The translations under genes and the position numbers were made by a program. A stretch of 64,000 bases of DNA from the NCBI RefSeq assembly GCF_020884795.1, contig NZ_BBZF01000021.1:2106-66105 (forward strand), in the 5' to 3' direction. The notes beneath the pieces are model-generated. The model was not told where the DNA came from. It worked only from the letters and a program-made list of their open reading frames with translations, and did not search any database. This DNA is from Micromonospora okii. GTDB taxonomy: Bacteria; Actinomycetota; Actinomycetes; Mycobacteriales; Micromonosporaceae. This document shows positions 11,045 through 19,913 of this stretch, one piece after another. How positions within the stretch are numbered: the stretch's first letter is position 1; each line of letters begins with the position of its first letter.

Positions 11045-12328
11045 TCAGCGCTCCGTGATCGGGACGTACGCCCGCTCCGGCGAGCCGGTGTAGACCTGGC
11101 GCGGACGGCCGATCTTGGTCTCCGGGTCGTTGAGCATCTCGCGCCACTGGGCGATCCAGCCGGGGAGCCGGCCGAGGGCGAACAGCACCGTGAACATCTT
11201 CGTCGGGAAGCCCATGGCCTTGTAGATCAGGCCGGTGTAGAAGTCCACGTTCGGGTAGAGCCGGCGGGAGACGAAGAAGTCGTCGGCGAGCGCGATCTCC
11301 TCCAGCTCCACCGCGAGGTCCAGCAGCGGGTCCGGCTTGGCCATCCGGCCGAGCACGTCCTGGGCGGCCTTCTTCACGATGGCGGCGCGCGGGTCGTAGT
11401 TCTTGTAGACCCGGTGGCCGAAGCCCATCAGCTTCACGCCGTCCTGCTTGTCCTTCACCTTGCGGACGAAGGACGCGACGTCGCCGCCGTCGGCCTGGAT
11501 CTTCTGGAGCATCTCCAGCACGGCCTGGTTGGCGCCGCCGTGCAGGGGGCCGAAGAGCGCGTTCACGCCGGCCGAGACCGAGGCGAAGAGGTTGGCGTTG
11601 CTGGAGCCGACCAGCCGCACCGTCGAGGTGGAGCAGTTCTGCTCGTGGTCGGCGTGCAGCACGAACAGCATGTCCAGGACCTTGGCCATGACCGGGTCGA
11701 CCTCGTACGGCTCCGCCGGCACGCCGAACGTCATCCGCAGGAAGTTCTCCACGTAGCCCAGCGAGTTGTCCGGGTACAGCAGCGGCTGGCCGATGGACTT
11801 CTTGTACGCGTACGAGGCGATGGTCGGGACCTTGGCCATCAGCCGGACCGTGGACATCTCGACGTGCTCGGTGTCGAACGGGTCGAGGCTGTCCTGGTAG
11901 AAGGTCGAGATGGCGCTCACCGCCGAGGAGAGCACCGCCATCGGGTGCGCGTCGCGGGGGAAGCCGTCGAAGAACCGGCGCATCTCCTCGTGCAGCAGCG
12001 AGTGCCGCCGGATCCGCTCGGTGAACTCGCTCAGCTCCTGCTGGCCCGGCAGCTCGCCGTAGATCAACAGGTAGGAGACCTCCAGGAAGGAGGAGTTCCC
12101 GGCCAGCTGCTCGATCGGGTAGCCCCGGTACCGCAGGATGCCCGCGTCGCCGTCGATGTAGGTGATCGCGGACGAGCACGCCGCGGTGTTGACGAAACCG
12201 GGATCGTACGTGGTCATCCCGGTTTCCTTGAGAAGCTTGCTCACGCCGATGCCGGCGGGGCCCTCGACCGCCGACTGCACCGGCATCGACAGCTGCCCAC
12301 CGGGGTGATCGAGCTTGACTTCCGTCAT
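11045..12328 (-). CDS. gltA: Citrate synthase
   Basis: A 427-residue hexameric-type citrate synthase, condensing acetyl-CoA and oxaloacetate at the entry of the TCA cycle. Catalytic and substrate residues are visible: FVLHADHEQN, GPLHGGANQAV, GFGHRVYKNYDPRA (active-site His) and the C-terminal FYTGLIYKAMGF containing the substrate-binding region before the catalytic Asp. Length and start (ATG with GAGG upstream) are normal. Monocistronic. The ~230-base upstream region contains the palindrome TTTAC-C-GTAAA at 12376-12386 and the second 54-base element. Confidence 0.97.
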   Translation of the reverse strand: MTEVKLDHPGGQLSMPVQSAVEGPAGIGVSKLLKETGMTTYDPGFVNTAACSSAITYIDGDAGILRYRGYPIEQLAGNSSFLEVSYLLIYGELPGQQELSEFTERIRRHSLLHEEMRRFFDGFPRDAHPMAVLSSAVSAISTFYQDSLDPFDTEHVEMSTVRLMAKVPTIASYAYKKSIGQPLLYPDNSLGYVENFLRMTFGVPAEPYEVDPVMAKVLDMLFVLHADHEQNCSTSTVRLVGSSNANLFASVSAGVNALFGPLHGGANQAVLEMLQKIQADGGDVASFVRKVKDKQDGVKLMGFGHRVYKNYDPRAAIVKKAAQDVLGRMAKPDPLLDLAVELEEIALADDFFVSRRLYPNVDFYTGLIYKAMGFPTKMFTVLFALGRLPGWIAQWREMLNDPETKIGRPRQVYTGSPERAYVPITER

Positions 12329-12497
12329 GTGGTTCCTCGCTTCGCCGGCAGATCTACTTTGAAATTGCCTTCGCTTTTACCGTAAACACGGTTGCGGGGA
12401 CACCGCTCGCCGTGGTTCGGCGGTGAGGTATGCGTCACCCGTTTTCCGGGTGGCAGGCCAGCTCGGCGGGCATGAGACGGCAGCAAAGCAGGGCAAA

Positions 12498-12551
12498 GCG
12501 TTAATAAGGGGCCCTTGCTATACACCAGGCGTTAACAAGGGGCCCTTCCTT
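12498..12551 (-). repeat. 54-base palindromic intergenic element, copy 2
   Basis: Read on the minus strand it begins AAGGAAGGGCCCCTTG and ends TTATTAACGC, collinear with copy 1 without gaps. Inner arms are CCCTTG/CAAGGG; the change from C to T in one arm is matched by G to A in the other. It starts 8 bases beyond the stop codon of the sulfatase-fold gene, again the position of a terminator. Confidence 0.85.
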
Positions 12552-12558
12552 GCAACTC

Positions 12559-14637
12559 TCAGGAAAGACTCAGGCTGCGCAGGTCGTCGGCCGGTCCCAG
12601 CCGGTACACGTCGAGCCGGTTCTTCCCGGCGCGGAACAGCCGGTCGTCGGGGAGGAACGCCGCGAAGCGGCGGCCCCCCGCGTCCGGGGGCACCACCGGA
12701 ACGACCGCGCCGACGCGGCCGTTGACCGCGACGGCGAGCAGGGTGCCGTCGGGCACCGAGGCGTCGACGCTGCCCCAGACCAGAGCCGGCAGCTCGCCGG
12801 TGTCCGGGTCGACGGCGCGGAACGCGGCCAGGTCGGCCACCCGGGCGCTGCCGGCGGTCGGCCGGCGGCCCACGGTCGTGCCGACCAGCGGGTGGGGCGG
12901 CGGCTGCGGCGGCGCGGTGGGGACGCCGCCGGGGAGCACGAGCGGCTCGCCGGGACGCTCGTAGAACCGCTTGTCGGCGCGCTCGCGGGGGGCCTGCCGG
13001 GCGGATCGGCCGTCGACCCGCCACGGGACGCGCACGTGGGCGAGGTCGGCGACGGTGGGCAGCAGGTCGACGTGCTCCCAGTTGCGGTCGTCGACCCGGC
13101 CGGCGCGCTGGCCGGGCTCCTTGACGAACATCGGCACCCAGGCGACCTGCCCGGCCGCCGCCCGGATCGCGTCCGCCCCGCGCCCCTGGGCCGCGGCGTC
13201 GAAGCTGACCCCGTGGTCGGCGGTGACCACCACCGCCGCGGCGTCGTACAGGCCGGTGGCGCGCAGGGTGCGCAGCGTCTCGCCGATGAGCCGGTCGGTG
13301 TACGCGAGCTGGGCGAGGTGCCGCTGCCGGGCCAGGTCGATCCAGCCCGCGCCGTCGTTGGGCAGGTCGTCGGGGGCGGCGTAGCGGGCCCCGGAGGGCA
13401 GGAACTGCCACGGCGCGTGCGGCATCAGCAGGTGCAGGAAGTGCAGGGTGGGCCGGTCGCTGGGGCGCAGCCCGGCCAGGAACGCGGCGAACCGGGCCGG
13501 CTGGTTGTCGTCCAGGCTGTCCCAGCGGAACTTCGGGTCGTCGGGGACGGGCTCGGCGGCGTCCAGCCCCGCCTCGGCGGCGGTCCGCTCGCGGTAGGAC
13601 GCCTCGGGGTCGATCCGGCTCTCCACCGGGGCGGTGAGCTGGCGCAGCAGCTTCCCGCTCTCCCGCAGCAGCGTGCCGAACCCCTGCCTCGGCCGGGGCG
13701 GCAGCTCGCAGCGGCTGGGCGGGCAGAGCCGGGTGATGCTCTCCTCGGCGCGGATGTCGTACCGGCCGCCGAGGGCGGTGAACAGGTTGTCGGGGTACTG
13801 CGAGTAGTGCGGCGCGGCCGGCCGCTGCGGGTAGCGGCCGGTGAGCATGGCCGGCAGCGCGTACGGCGTCCACCCGCTGACGCCGGTGGCGTTGCGGTAC
13901 CAGGTGGAGCCGCCGGCCAGCTCGGCGAAGTGCGGGTAGCGGGCGGCGTCGATCCGCCCGTCCGGGCCGAGCAGGGAGACCAGCGGCAGCTCGTCGAGGA
14001 CCAGCAGGACCACCGGTGGGTTCCCGCCCGCGACGGCCGCCCCGGCCGCGCCGACCCCGCCGCTGGGCAGCACGACGGCCGAGGCCGGGGAAGCGAACAG
14101 GAACAGCGCCACGAAGGCCGGGGGCCCGGCGGCGGCCACCCGCAGCACCCGACCCGGGCCGCGCCACCGCCGGTGCGCGGCGGCCCCGGCCGCGCCGGCC
14201 GCCACGGCCACGAACAGCAGCGGTACGCCCCGCAGCGGCGTGCCGTGCCGCCCCACCTGCACGGCGAGGGCGGCCAGCAGCAGGCCGACGACGCCGGTGT
14301 GCGCGGCGGCGCGGGCCGCCCGGCCGGCCAGCCGGCTCGCCGCGCCGAGCAGCGCGACCGCCAGCGTGGGGGCCAGCGCGATCGACGCCACCAGCGTCAG
14401 GGCCTCGCCCGGGGTCGAGCGGTGGAACAGGAAGAAGTCGGGGCTGCGGCCGAGCACGTCCAGCATCGGCTGGGTGACCACCAGCCCGACCAGGGCCGCC
14501 ACCTCCAGCAGCCGGCGCAGCTCCGCCCGCCACCCGGACGGTTCGGCGGCCGGTCGCGGGTCGGTCGACGGCGGGGCCGCGTCGGCGGGCGGGGCGGGTG
14601 CCGGGGGCTCCGGGGACGCGGGGGGCGCGTCAGCCAC
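12559..14637 (-). CDS. Membrane-anchored sulfatase/alkaline-phosphatase-fold protein
   Basis: A 692-residue protein with a Pro/Ala-rich N-terminus, four to five hydrophobic segments (~40-200) and an extracytoplasmic sulfatase-fold domain. Metal-site elements are visible: VVLLVLDELPL at the domain start, PYALPAMLTGRYP near the nucleophile helix, LHFLHLLMPHAPW and VVVTADHGVSFD. There is no CxPxR formylglycine motif, so it is unlikely to be a classical sulfatase; a phosphoglycerol or phosphoethanolamine transferase-like role on an envelope glycopolymer is plausible. The GTG start overlaps the upstream methyltransferase gene by 8 bases. Third gene of a three-gene operon. Confidence 0.85.
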   Translation of the reverse strand: MADAPPASPEPPAPAPPADAAPPSTDPRPAAEPSGWRAELRRLLEVAALVGLVVTQPMLDVLGRSPDFFLFHRSTPGEALTLVASIALAPTLAVALLGAASRLAGRAARAAAHTGVVGLLLAALAVQVGRHGTPLRGVPLLFVAVAAGAAGAAAHRRWRGPGRVLRVAAAGPPAFVALFLFASPASAVVLPSGGVGAAGAAVAGGNPPVVLLVLDELPLVSLLGPDGRIDAARYPHFAELAGGSTWYRNATGVSGWTPYALPAMLTGRYPQRPAAPHYSQYPDNLFTALGGRYDIRAEESITRLCPPSRCELPPRPRQGFGTLLRESGKLLRQLTAPVESRIDPEASYRERTAAEAGLDAAEPVPDDPKFRWDSLDDNQPARFAAFLAGLRPSDRPTLHFLHLLMPHAPWQFLPSGARYAAPDDLPNDGAGWIDLARQRHLAQLAYTDRLIGETLRTLRATGLYDAAAVVVTADHGVSFDAAAQGRGADAIRAAAGQVAWVPMFVKEPGQRAGRVDDRNWEHVDLLPTVADLAHVRVPWRVDGRSARQAPRERADKRFYERPGEPLVLPGGVPTAPPQPPPHPLVGTTVGRRPTAGSARVADLAAFRAVDPDTGELPALVWGSVDASVPDGTLLAVAVNGRVGAVVPVVPPDAGGRRFAAFLPDDRLFRAGKNRLDVYRLGPADDLRSLSLS

Positions 14638-16060
14638 CCACCACCACCTCGTAGAGGGTGCGGGTGCCGCCGGGCAGCTCGACGCGCCGCCGGATGCGGC
14701 ACCGCGCGGCGAGCAGCCGGTCGAAGACCTCGGCCCGGTAGTCGCCGAAGAGCCCGGCCGGCCGGTTGGCCAGCAGCCGCCGGGCCATCGGGTCCTCGGG
14801 GTGGACGAACTCGACCAGCAGCCGGCCGCCGGGGGCGCAGGCGTCGGCGAGCTGGTCGACGACCTGCCCCAGCGGCACGTTGCGCCCGATCGCCAGGTGG
14901 TGCGCGACGGCGAGGGCGAGCACCACGTCCGCCCGCGCCCGGCGGGCGAAGGGCGCCCGCTCCGCGCCGCGCCAGCCGCCCCCGGGCGACGGGTCGGCCA
15001 GGTCCATCACGAGCGGCAGTACGCGTGGCTGCTCCTCGGCGCGCAGCGCGGCGTACAGCTCGTCGGCCACGGCCGGGTCCTGCTCGACGGCGACCACGTA
15101 GCCGGCGTGCCGGGCGGCCAGGCGGGCGTACCGGCCGTCGTTGGCGCCCAGGTCGAGGACCAGCTCGGGTGGCGGGCCGGCGGTCAGCGCGGCGGCGACG
15201 AAGCGCTCCTTGGCGGCCCGGTCCCCCGCCGAGTACGTGCAGGTGTCCCGGTAGTCGGCCCAGTGGCTGCGGACCCGGCGGGGCCTCAGCCGGCGGATCA
15301 GCCGCTCGATGCGGCGGGCGGTGGCCAGGGCCAGCCCGCGGGAGTACCCGGCGGTGCGCAACTGCTCGCGCACCTCGCTGCCGCTGGCGGCGGCGTGCCG
15401 CCGTTGCAGGGCGGAGTGCAGGTGCACGTGGGTGGGCACGCCGGGCAGCAGCCGCCGGGCGCCGGTGAACAGCCGGCGCATCTGCTCGGCCGGGATGCCG
15501 TCGACCTGGGCGCGCAGCCAGGGCTGGAAGTCCACGCCGAGGTGGGCGGTGAGCAGCAGCGGGTAGAGCAGGGTCTGACAGAACTGCCGGTAGCCGGCCC
15601 AGGGCTCGCCGTCGCGGGCCGGCTCGAACGAGCCCACGTCGATGAAGACCGGATGCGCGCCGCGCCACTGGAGGTTGTAGGCCGAGCCGTCCTTGATGGT
15701 GAAGCCGGCGGCCAGCGCGGCGCGCAGCACCTCCAGGTGCAGCAGCGCCGCGTCGCGCAGCATCCCGAACGTCCACTCGTAGGGGTGGGAGACGAACGGG
15801 ATGCGTTCGTGGCGCAGCACCGCCGCCCAGGGCCGCCCGTCGGGGGCGGGGAACCGGGCCGCCGCGACCGGCTCGGTGCCGCAGACCTTGCCGGCGGCGA
15901 CCAGCGGCGGGAAGAAGTCGCTGGCGGCCAGGGCCCGCCAGTCCTCGGCCGCCCGCGCGTCGAGCCCGCGCAGCACCTCGCCGTCGGCGTAGAAGACGCG
16001 GTTGGTGGGGTCGCGGAACGAGCCGGGCTCGCCCCGGACCTCGGTGTCGGGAACCGTCAT
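14630..16060 (-). CDS. NoeA-like class I SAM-dependent methyltransferase
   Basis: A 476-residue protein. The N-terminal ~270 residues include GFTIKDGSAYNLQWRGAHPVFIDVGSFEP, typical of NoeA-like proteins; the C-terminal half is a class I methyltransferase with motif I VLDLGANDGRYARLA and acidic motif VVAVEQDP. The ATG at 16060 (MTVPDTEVRG) is chosen over in-frame upstream starts because the homology begins there and the preceding small gene ends 14 bases upstream. NoeA is known from nodulation-factor and polysaccharide modification loci; together with the sulfatase-fold neighbour this suggests cell-surface glycan decoration. Substrate unknown. Confidence 0.85.
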   Translation of the reverse strand: MTVPDTEVRGEPGSFRDPTNRVFYADGEVLRGLDARAAEDWRALAASDFFPPLVAAGKVCGTEPVAAARFPAPDGRPWAAVLRHERIPFVSHPYEWTFGMLRDAALLHLEVLRAALAAGFTIKDGSAYNLQWRGAHPVFIDVGSFEPARDGEPWAGYRQFCQTLLYPLLLTAHLGVDFQPWLRAQVDGIPAEQMRRLFTGARRLLPGVPTHVHLHSALQRRHAAASGSEVREQLRTAGYSRGLALATARRIERLIRRLRPRRVRSHWADYRDTCTYSAGDRAAKERFVAAALTAGPPPELVLDLGANDGRYARLAARHAGYVVAVEQDPAVADELYAALRAEEQPRVLPLVMDLADPSPGGGWRGAERAPFARRARADVVLALAVAHHLAIGRNVPLGQVVDQLADACAPGGRLLVEFVHPEDPMARRLLANRPAGLFGDYRAEVFDRLLAARCRIRRRVELPGGTRTLYEVVVGG

Positions 16061-16074
16061 CGCCGCCGCCCCGC

Positions 16075-16224
16075 TCAGGGCCGGTCGGCGGGCCGGCGAC
16101 GGAACCGGGCCGTCAGCCGACGCCAGTAGAGCCGGGCGGCCACCGCCGCCCCGGCCACCCCGCCGACCACCGCCTGCACGATCAGACTGCCGGACCCCGC
16201 GTCCAGGTAGGCCAGGTGTTCCAC
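16075..16224 (-). CDS. Small single-pass membrane protein, 49 residues
   Basis: GTG at 16224 with a strong ribosome site (GAAGGAG, 6-base spacing) opens a 49-codon frame: the start reads MEHLAYLDAGSGSLIVQAVV, then a Gly/Ala-rich membrane helix and a basic tail (RLYWRRLTARFRRR). The LDxGSGSLIxQ motif is shared by small conserved proteins I recall next to sulfatase and NoeA-like genes in polysaccharide loci. It ends 14 bases before the methyltransferase ATG, so it is the first gene of the envelope operon. Function unknown; a scaffold or anchor role is a guess. Confidence 0.8.
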   Translation of the reverse strand: MEHLAYLDAGSGSLIVQAVVGGVAGAAVAARLYWRRLTARFRRRPADRP

Positions 16225-16413
16225 CGACCGCTCCTTCCCTCGCGTCTCGACACCGGCGCACGCCGGTTGGCCCCTCAGGGGGATTTGCCCGTAAAGCCGG
16301 ACTTGTCTGACACGCTACGCCGATCGTCCGGTCGTGAGGGCCACACCCGGCACTCCGCCCGGATGTCCGTTCCGTTCAAGACGCCCGCCGGGGGCCGCCC
16401 TAACCTGGGGGCC

Positions 16414-16809
16414 ATGGCACCGACACTCGACCTGATCGGGATGGTCAGCAGTGACCTCCCCCGCTCCCTCGCCTTCTACCGGCGGCTCGGCCTCGACATC
16501 CCGGCCGAGGCCGACACCGCGCCGCACGTGGAGGTCACCCTGCCCGGGGGCCTACGGCTGGCCTGGGACACCGCCGAGACCATCCGCGCTTTCGAGCCGG
16601 ACTGGAAGCCCGGGGGTGGCGGCGGGGCGAGCCTCGCCTTCCGCTGCGCCGACCCGGCCGAGGTGGACCGGCTCTACGCGGAACTGGTGGCCGAGGGGCA
16701 CGAGGGCCACCTGCCGCCGTGGGACGCCGAGTGGGGCCAGCGGTACGCGGTGGTGCTCGACCCGGACGGCAACGGCGTGGACCTGTTCGCCCCGCTCCCG
16801 CAGGGCTGA
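16414..16809 (+). CDS. VOC (glyoxalase/bleomycin-resistance fold) family protein
   Basis: A 131-residue protein with the two beta-alpha-beta-beta-beta repeats of the vicinal oxygen chelate fold: DLIGMVSSDLPRSLAFYRRLGLDIP in the first half and YAVVLDPDGNGVDLFAPL at the C-terminus. Members are metal-dependent isomerases, dioxygenases or drug-sequestering proteins; the substrate cannot be told. The ATG at 16414 is where the fold begins. It converges with an AraC-type regulator, a recurrent actinobacterial pairing. Confidence 0.88.
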   Translation: MAPTLDLIGMVSSDLPRSLAFYRRLGLDIPAEADTAPHVEVTLPGGLRLAWDTAETIRAFEPDWKPGGGGGASLAFRCADPAEVDRLYAELVAEGHEGHLPPWDAEWGQRYAVVLDPDGNGVDLFAPLPQG

Positions 16810-16830
16810 GCCGGCACCAGGCCGGGCCGC

Positions 16831-17511
16831 TCAGCGGGACAGCAGGGCGGCCGGGGGCAACCCGGTCAGCTCCCGCACGTCGCGGGTGAGGTGGGCCTGG
16901 TCGGCGTACCCTGCCTCGACGGCCACTTCGGCCAGCGGCGTCCCAGCGCGGGCCAAAGCGAGCGCCCGGCGCATCCGCAGGATGCGGGCGAGGGTCTTCG
17001 GGCCGTACCCGAAGAGGATCCGGCTGCGGCGGTGCAGCGCCCGCGCGCCGAGGCCGACCTCGGCGGCGGTCGCGGCCACCGGCCGGCCGGCCGCCAGCAG
17101 GGCGGCGACCTGCTCGCCGACCGGGTCGGGCCCGCCGGCCGCAGCGAGCCGGCCGGCGGCGAGCGCCTCCAGCGCGCCGCCCGTGGGGCGCTCCCCCAGC
17201 CGCTCGGCGGCCTCCTCGCCCGCCCGGCCCCACAGCGCGTCCAGCGGCACCCGGCGGTCGCGCAGCTCGTGGGCGGGGACGCCGAGGACGGCCGGGCCGA
17301 CGCCCGGCGGCAGCCGCAGCCCCAGCCACCGCTCCCCCGGCACCGAGCGGGTCGGGTGCGCCGTCCGGTCCGGCCCGGCGACCAGCAGCCCGACGCGGCT
17401 GGACCAGAGCAGGTCGAGGCACCCGTCCGGCAGCACCCGGCCCGGGGTGCCGTCGCTCACGCTGGTCCACAGCACGGCGCCGGGCAGGGCCGCCGGACGT
17501 TCCCGATACAT
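16831..17511 (-). CDS. AraC-family transcriptional regulator
   Basis: A 226-residue protein. The N-terminal part (GRVLPDGCLDLLW, LLVAGPDRTAH) is the effector-side domain of the DUF6597-like AraC group. The C-terminal ~100 residues hold two helix-turn-helix units: VAATAAEVGLGARALHRRSR and GTPLAEVAVEAGYADQAHLTRDV, with the FGYGPKTLARILRMRRAL linker helix. It faces the VOC gene tail to tail (21 bases), which suggests it controls that gene or a shared stress response. The effector is unknown. Confidence 0.9.
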   Translation of the reverse strand: MYRERPAALPGAVLWTSVSDGTPGRVLPDGCLDLLWSSRVGLLVAGPDRTAHPTRSVPGERWLGLRLPPGVGPAVLGVPAHELRDRRVPLDALWGRAGEEAAERLGERPTGGALEALAAGRLAAAGGPDPVGEQVAALLAAGRPVAATAAEVGLGARALHRRSRILFGYGPKTLARILRMRRALALARAGTPLAEVAVEAGYADQAHLTRDVRELTGLPPAALLSR

Positions 17512-17533
17512 CCGCCCCAGCCTGCCATGCCCG

Positions 17534-19063
17534 TCAGCCGGCGGATGCGGTGGACGGCGCCGCGCCCGGCGGCGGGCCGGTGCCGGCGCTACCCGCGAGG
17601 GCCGGCAGGGAGACGGTGAACTCGGTGCGCCCCGGGCGGCTGTGCAACCCGACGCGGCCGTGGTGGGCCTCCACCACCGCCGCCACGATGGCCAGGCCGA
17701 GGCCGGTGCTGCCCTGGGCGCGGGAGCGGGAGGTGTCGCCCCGGGCGAACCGCTCGAAGACCTCGCCCCGCAGCTCGGGCGGGACGCCGGGCCCGTCGTC
17801 GGTGACGCTGAGGGTGACCCCGTCGGGGCCGGCGGCGAGCCGGGTGGTGACGGTGCTGCCCGGCGGGGTGTGCACCCGGGCGTTGGCCAGCAGGTTCACC
17901 ACCACCTGGTGCAGCCGGGCAGCGTCGCCCGGCACCAGCAGCTCCGCCTCGGGCAGGTCGAGCCGCCAGCGGTGCTGCGGGCCGGCGACGTGCGCGTCGC
18001 TGACCGCGTCGACGACCAGCGCCGTCAGGTCGACCGGCTCGACGGCGAGCGGCCGGCCGGAGTCCAGCCGGGCGAGCAGCAGCAGGTCGTCGACGAGGCT
18101 GGTCATCCGGGTGCTCTCCGACTCGACCCGGCGCAGCGCGTGCGCCACGTCGGGCGGGACGCGGTCGCGCCCGCGCCGCGCCACCTCCGCGTACCCCCGG
18201 ATCGCGGCGAGGGGGGTGCGCAGCTCGTGGCTGGCGTCGGCGACGAACTGGCGTACCCGGGTCTCGCTGGCCTGGCGGGCGGCGAGCGCGGCGGCGACGT
18301 GCCCGAGCATCCGGTTGAGCGCGCCGCCGACCTGGCCCACCTCGGTGCGGGGGTCGGTGTCGGCGTCGGGCACCCGCACCGACAGCGCCACCTCGCCCCG
18401 GTCCAGCGGCAGCTCGGTGACCCGGGTCGCGGTGCCGGCGACCCGGCGCAGCGGGCGCAGGGTGGCCTGGACGATCAGCGCGCCGAGGCTGCCGGCGACG
18501 AGCAGGCCGGCGGTCGCGACGGCGGCCTGGGCCGCCACCATCGACCAGATCGTCTCCTGGACGCCGGCCAGCGGCAGCGCGAAGACGAGCACCTGGTCGT
18601 CGACGAACGGCCGGGCGACCGCCCGGTAGTCGCCCTGCTCGCCGAGGTCCACGGTGTGCGGACGGCCGTCGGCGGTCAGCGTGCCGAGGGGCGCGGCGAC
18701 GTCGGTGGGCAACGCCTCGACCGTGCCGGCCGGGGTGCGCACCTTCGCCGACTCGACCCGGCCGGCGACGACCCGGGCGGCGACCGAGCCGGCCGGGAAG
18801 CCGGGCGGCAGCTCGACGTCGCGCGGCGGCATCGGCGGGGTGGTGAACCAGGGCGGCCGTTCCCCGCCGCGCCGCTGCTGGTTGAACGTGAGCTGGTCGT
18901 CGAGCTGGCCGACGAGGAAGTGCCGCAGCGCCACCGTGGTCAGCCCGCCGATGGCGACGCTGACCAGGGCGAGCAGCGCCACCACGGCGGCGACCAGCCG
19001 GGCCCGCAGGGATCGGCCGGCCAGCCACCGGCGCAGCCGCTCAGTCGGCCGGCTTGAGGACAT
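17534..19063 (-). CDS. Two-component sensor histidine kinase, PhoR-like
   Basis: A 509-residue membrane kinase. TM1 (~20-45), extracytoplasmic sensor (~50-160) with a PPWFTTPPMPP stretch, TM2 (~170-195), HAMP (LRPLRRVAGTATRVTELPL), HisKA with His279 in FVADASHELRTPLAAIRGYAE, and HATPase with N box VVNLLANARVHT, G1 DDGPGVP and G2 GSTGLGLAIV. It overlaps the upstream response regulator gene by 23 bases, so the pair is translationally coupled. The signal is unknown; similarity of the partner to mycobacterial PhoP suggests envelope or stress sensing. Confidence 0.94.
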   Translation of the reverse strand: MSSSRPTERLRRWLAGRSLRARLVAAVVALLALVSVAIGGLTTVALRHFLVGQLDDQLTFNQQRRGGERPPWFTTPPMPPRDVELPPGFPAGSVAARVVAGRVESAKVRTPAGTVEALPTDVAAPLGTLTADGRPHTVDLGEQGDYRAVARPFVDDQVLVFALPLAGVQETIWSMVAAQAAVATAGLLVAGSLGALIVQATLRPLRRVAGTATRVTELPLDRGEVALSVRVPDADTDPRTEVGQVGGALNRMLGHVAAALAARQASETRVRQFVADASHELRTPLAAIRGYAEVARRGRDRVPPDVAHALRRVESESTRMTSLVDDLLLLARLDSGRPLAVEPVDLTALVVDAVSDAHVAGPQHRWRLDLPEAELLVPGDAARLHQVVVNLLANARVHTPPGSTVTTRLAAGPDGVTLSVTDDGPGVPPELRGEVFERFARGDTSRSRAQGSTGLGLAIVAAVVEAHHGRVGLHSRPGRTEFTVSLPALAGSAGTGPPPGAAPSTASAG

Positions 19064-19787
19064 ACCCCGCGCCGCGCAGCGTGTGGATCATCGGCGTCCG
19101 CCCGGCGTCGATCTTCTTCCGCAGGTACGAGATGTACAGCTCCACGACGTTGGCCTGCCCGCCGAAGTCGTAGTTCCAGACGTGGTCGAGGATCTGCGCC
19201 TTGCTCAGCACCCGACGCGGGTTGCGCATCAGGTAGCGCAGCAGCTCGAACTCCGTCGCGGTGAGGGTGACGAGCTGGTCGCCCCGGCGCACCTCGTGGC
19301 TGTCCTCATCGAGGCTGAGGTCGCCGACGGTCAGCACCGCGTCGGACCGGGCGGCGACGGCGAACCCGGAGCGGCGCAGCAGCGCCCGCAGCCGGGCGAT
19401 GACCTCCTCGAGGCTGAACGGCTTGGTGACGTAGTCGTCGCCGCCGACGGTGAGCCCGGCGATGCGCTCCTCCACCGCGTCGCGGGCCGTCAGGAACAGC
19501 ACCGGCACGGTCGGGGTGTGCTCGCGCAGCCGGCGCAGCACCTGGAGGCCGTCCAGGTCCGGCAGCATCACGTCGAGCACCACGGCGTCCGGCTGGAACT
19601 GCCGGGCCGTGCTCAGCGCCGACATCCCGTTACCGGCGGTGCGCACCTGCCAGCCCTCGTAGCGCAGTGCCATCGACAGCAGGTCGGTGAGCGTCGGCTC
19701 GTCGTCGACCACCAGCACCCGGACGGGCTCGCCGTCCGGGCGGCGCAACTCGATACGGCCCTGCGCGGCCTGCCACTCCATGACCAT
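19041..19787 (-). CDS. PhoP-like OmpR-family response regulator
   Basis: A 248-residue response regulator. The receiver begins VRVLVVDDEPTLTDLL, has phospho-acceptor Asp72 in AVVLDVMLPDLDG and Lys in GGDDYVTKPFSLEEVIARL. The winged helix ends with HVWNYDFGGQANVVELYISY and HTLRGAGYVLKP, strongly resembling M. tuberculosis PhoP/TcrX. Start is uncertain among ATG 19787, ATG 19781 and GTG 19820; GGGGG upstream favours one of the two ATGs. Coupled to the kinase gene by a 23-base overlap. Confidence 0.93.
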   Translation of the reverse strand: MVMEWQAAQGRIELRRPDGEPVRVLVVDDEPTLTDLLSMALRYEGWQVRTAGNGMSALSTARQFQPDAVVLDVMLPDLDGLQVLRRLREHTPTVPVLFLTARDAVEERIAGLTVGGDDYVTKPFSLEEVIARLRALLRRSGFAVAARSDAVLTVGDLSLDEDSHEVRRGDQLVTLTATEFELLRYLMRNPRRVLSKAQILDHVWNYDFGGQANVVELYISYLRKKIDAGRTPMIHTLRGAGYVLKPAD

Positions 19788-19913
19788 GCCCCCATCCTCG
19801 GGCGGCCCGCTGTGCCCCACCTCGGCGTGTCCTGTGTGCCGGCTGTGCGAGCCGGGCCGGGGCGGGCCGAACCGGGCCAGGGGCTAGCCGGGCCGGGGCG
19901 GGCGTCGACGGGC

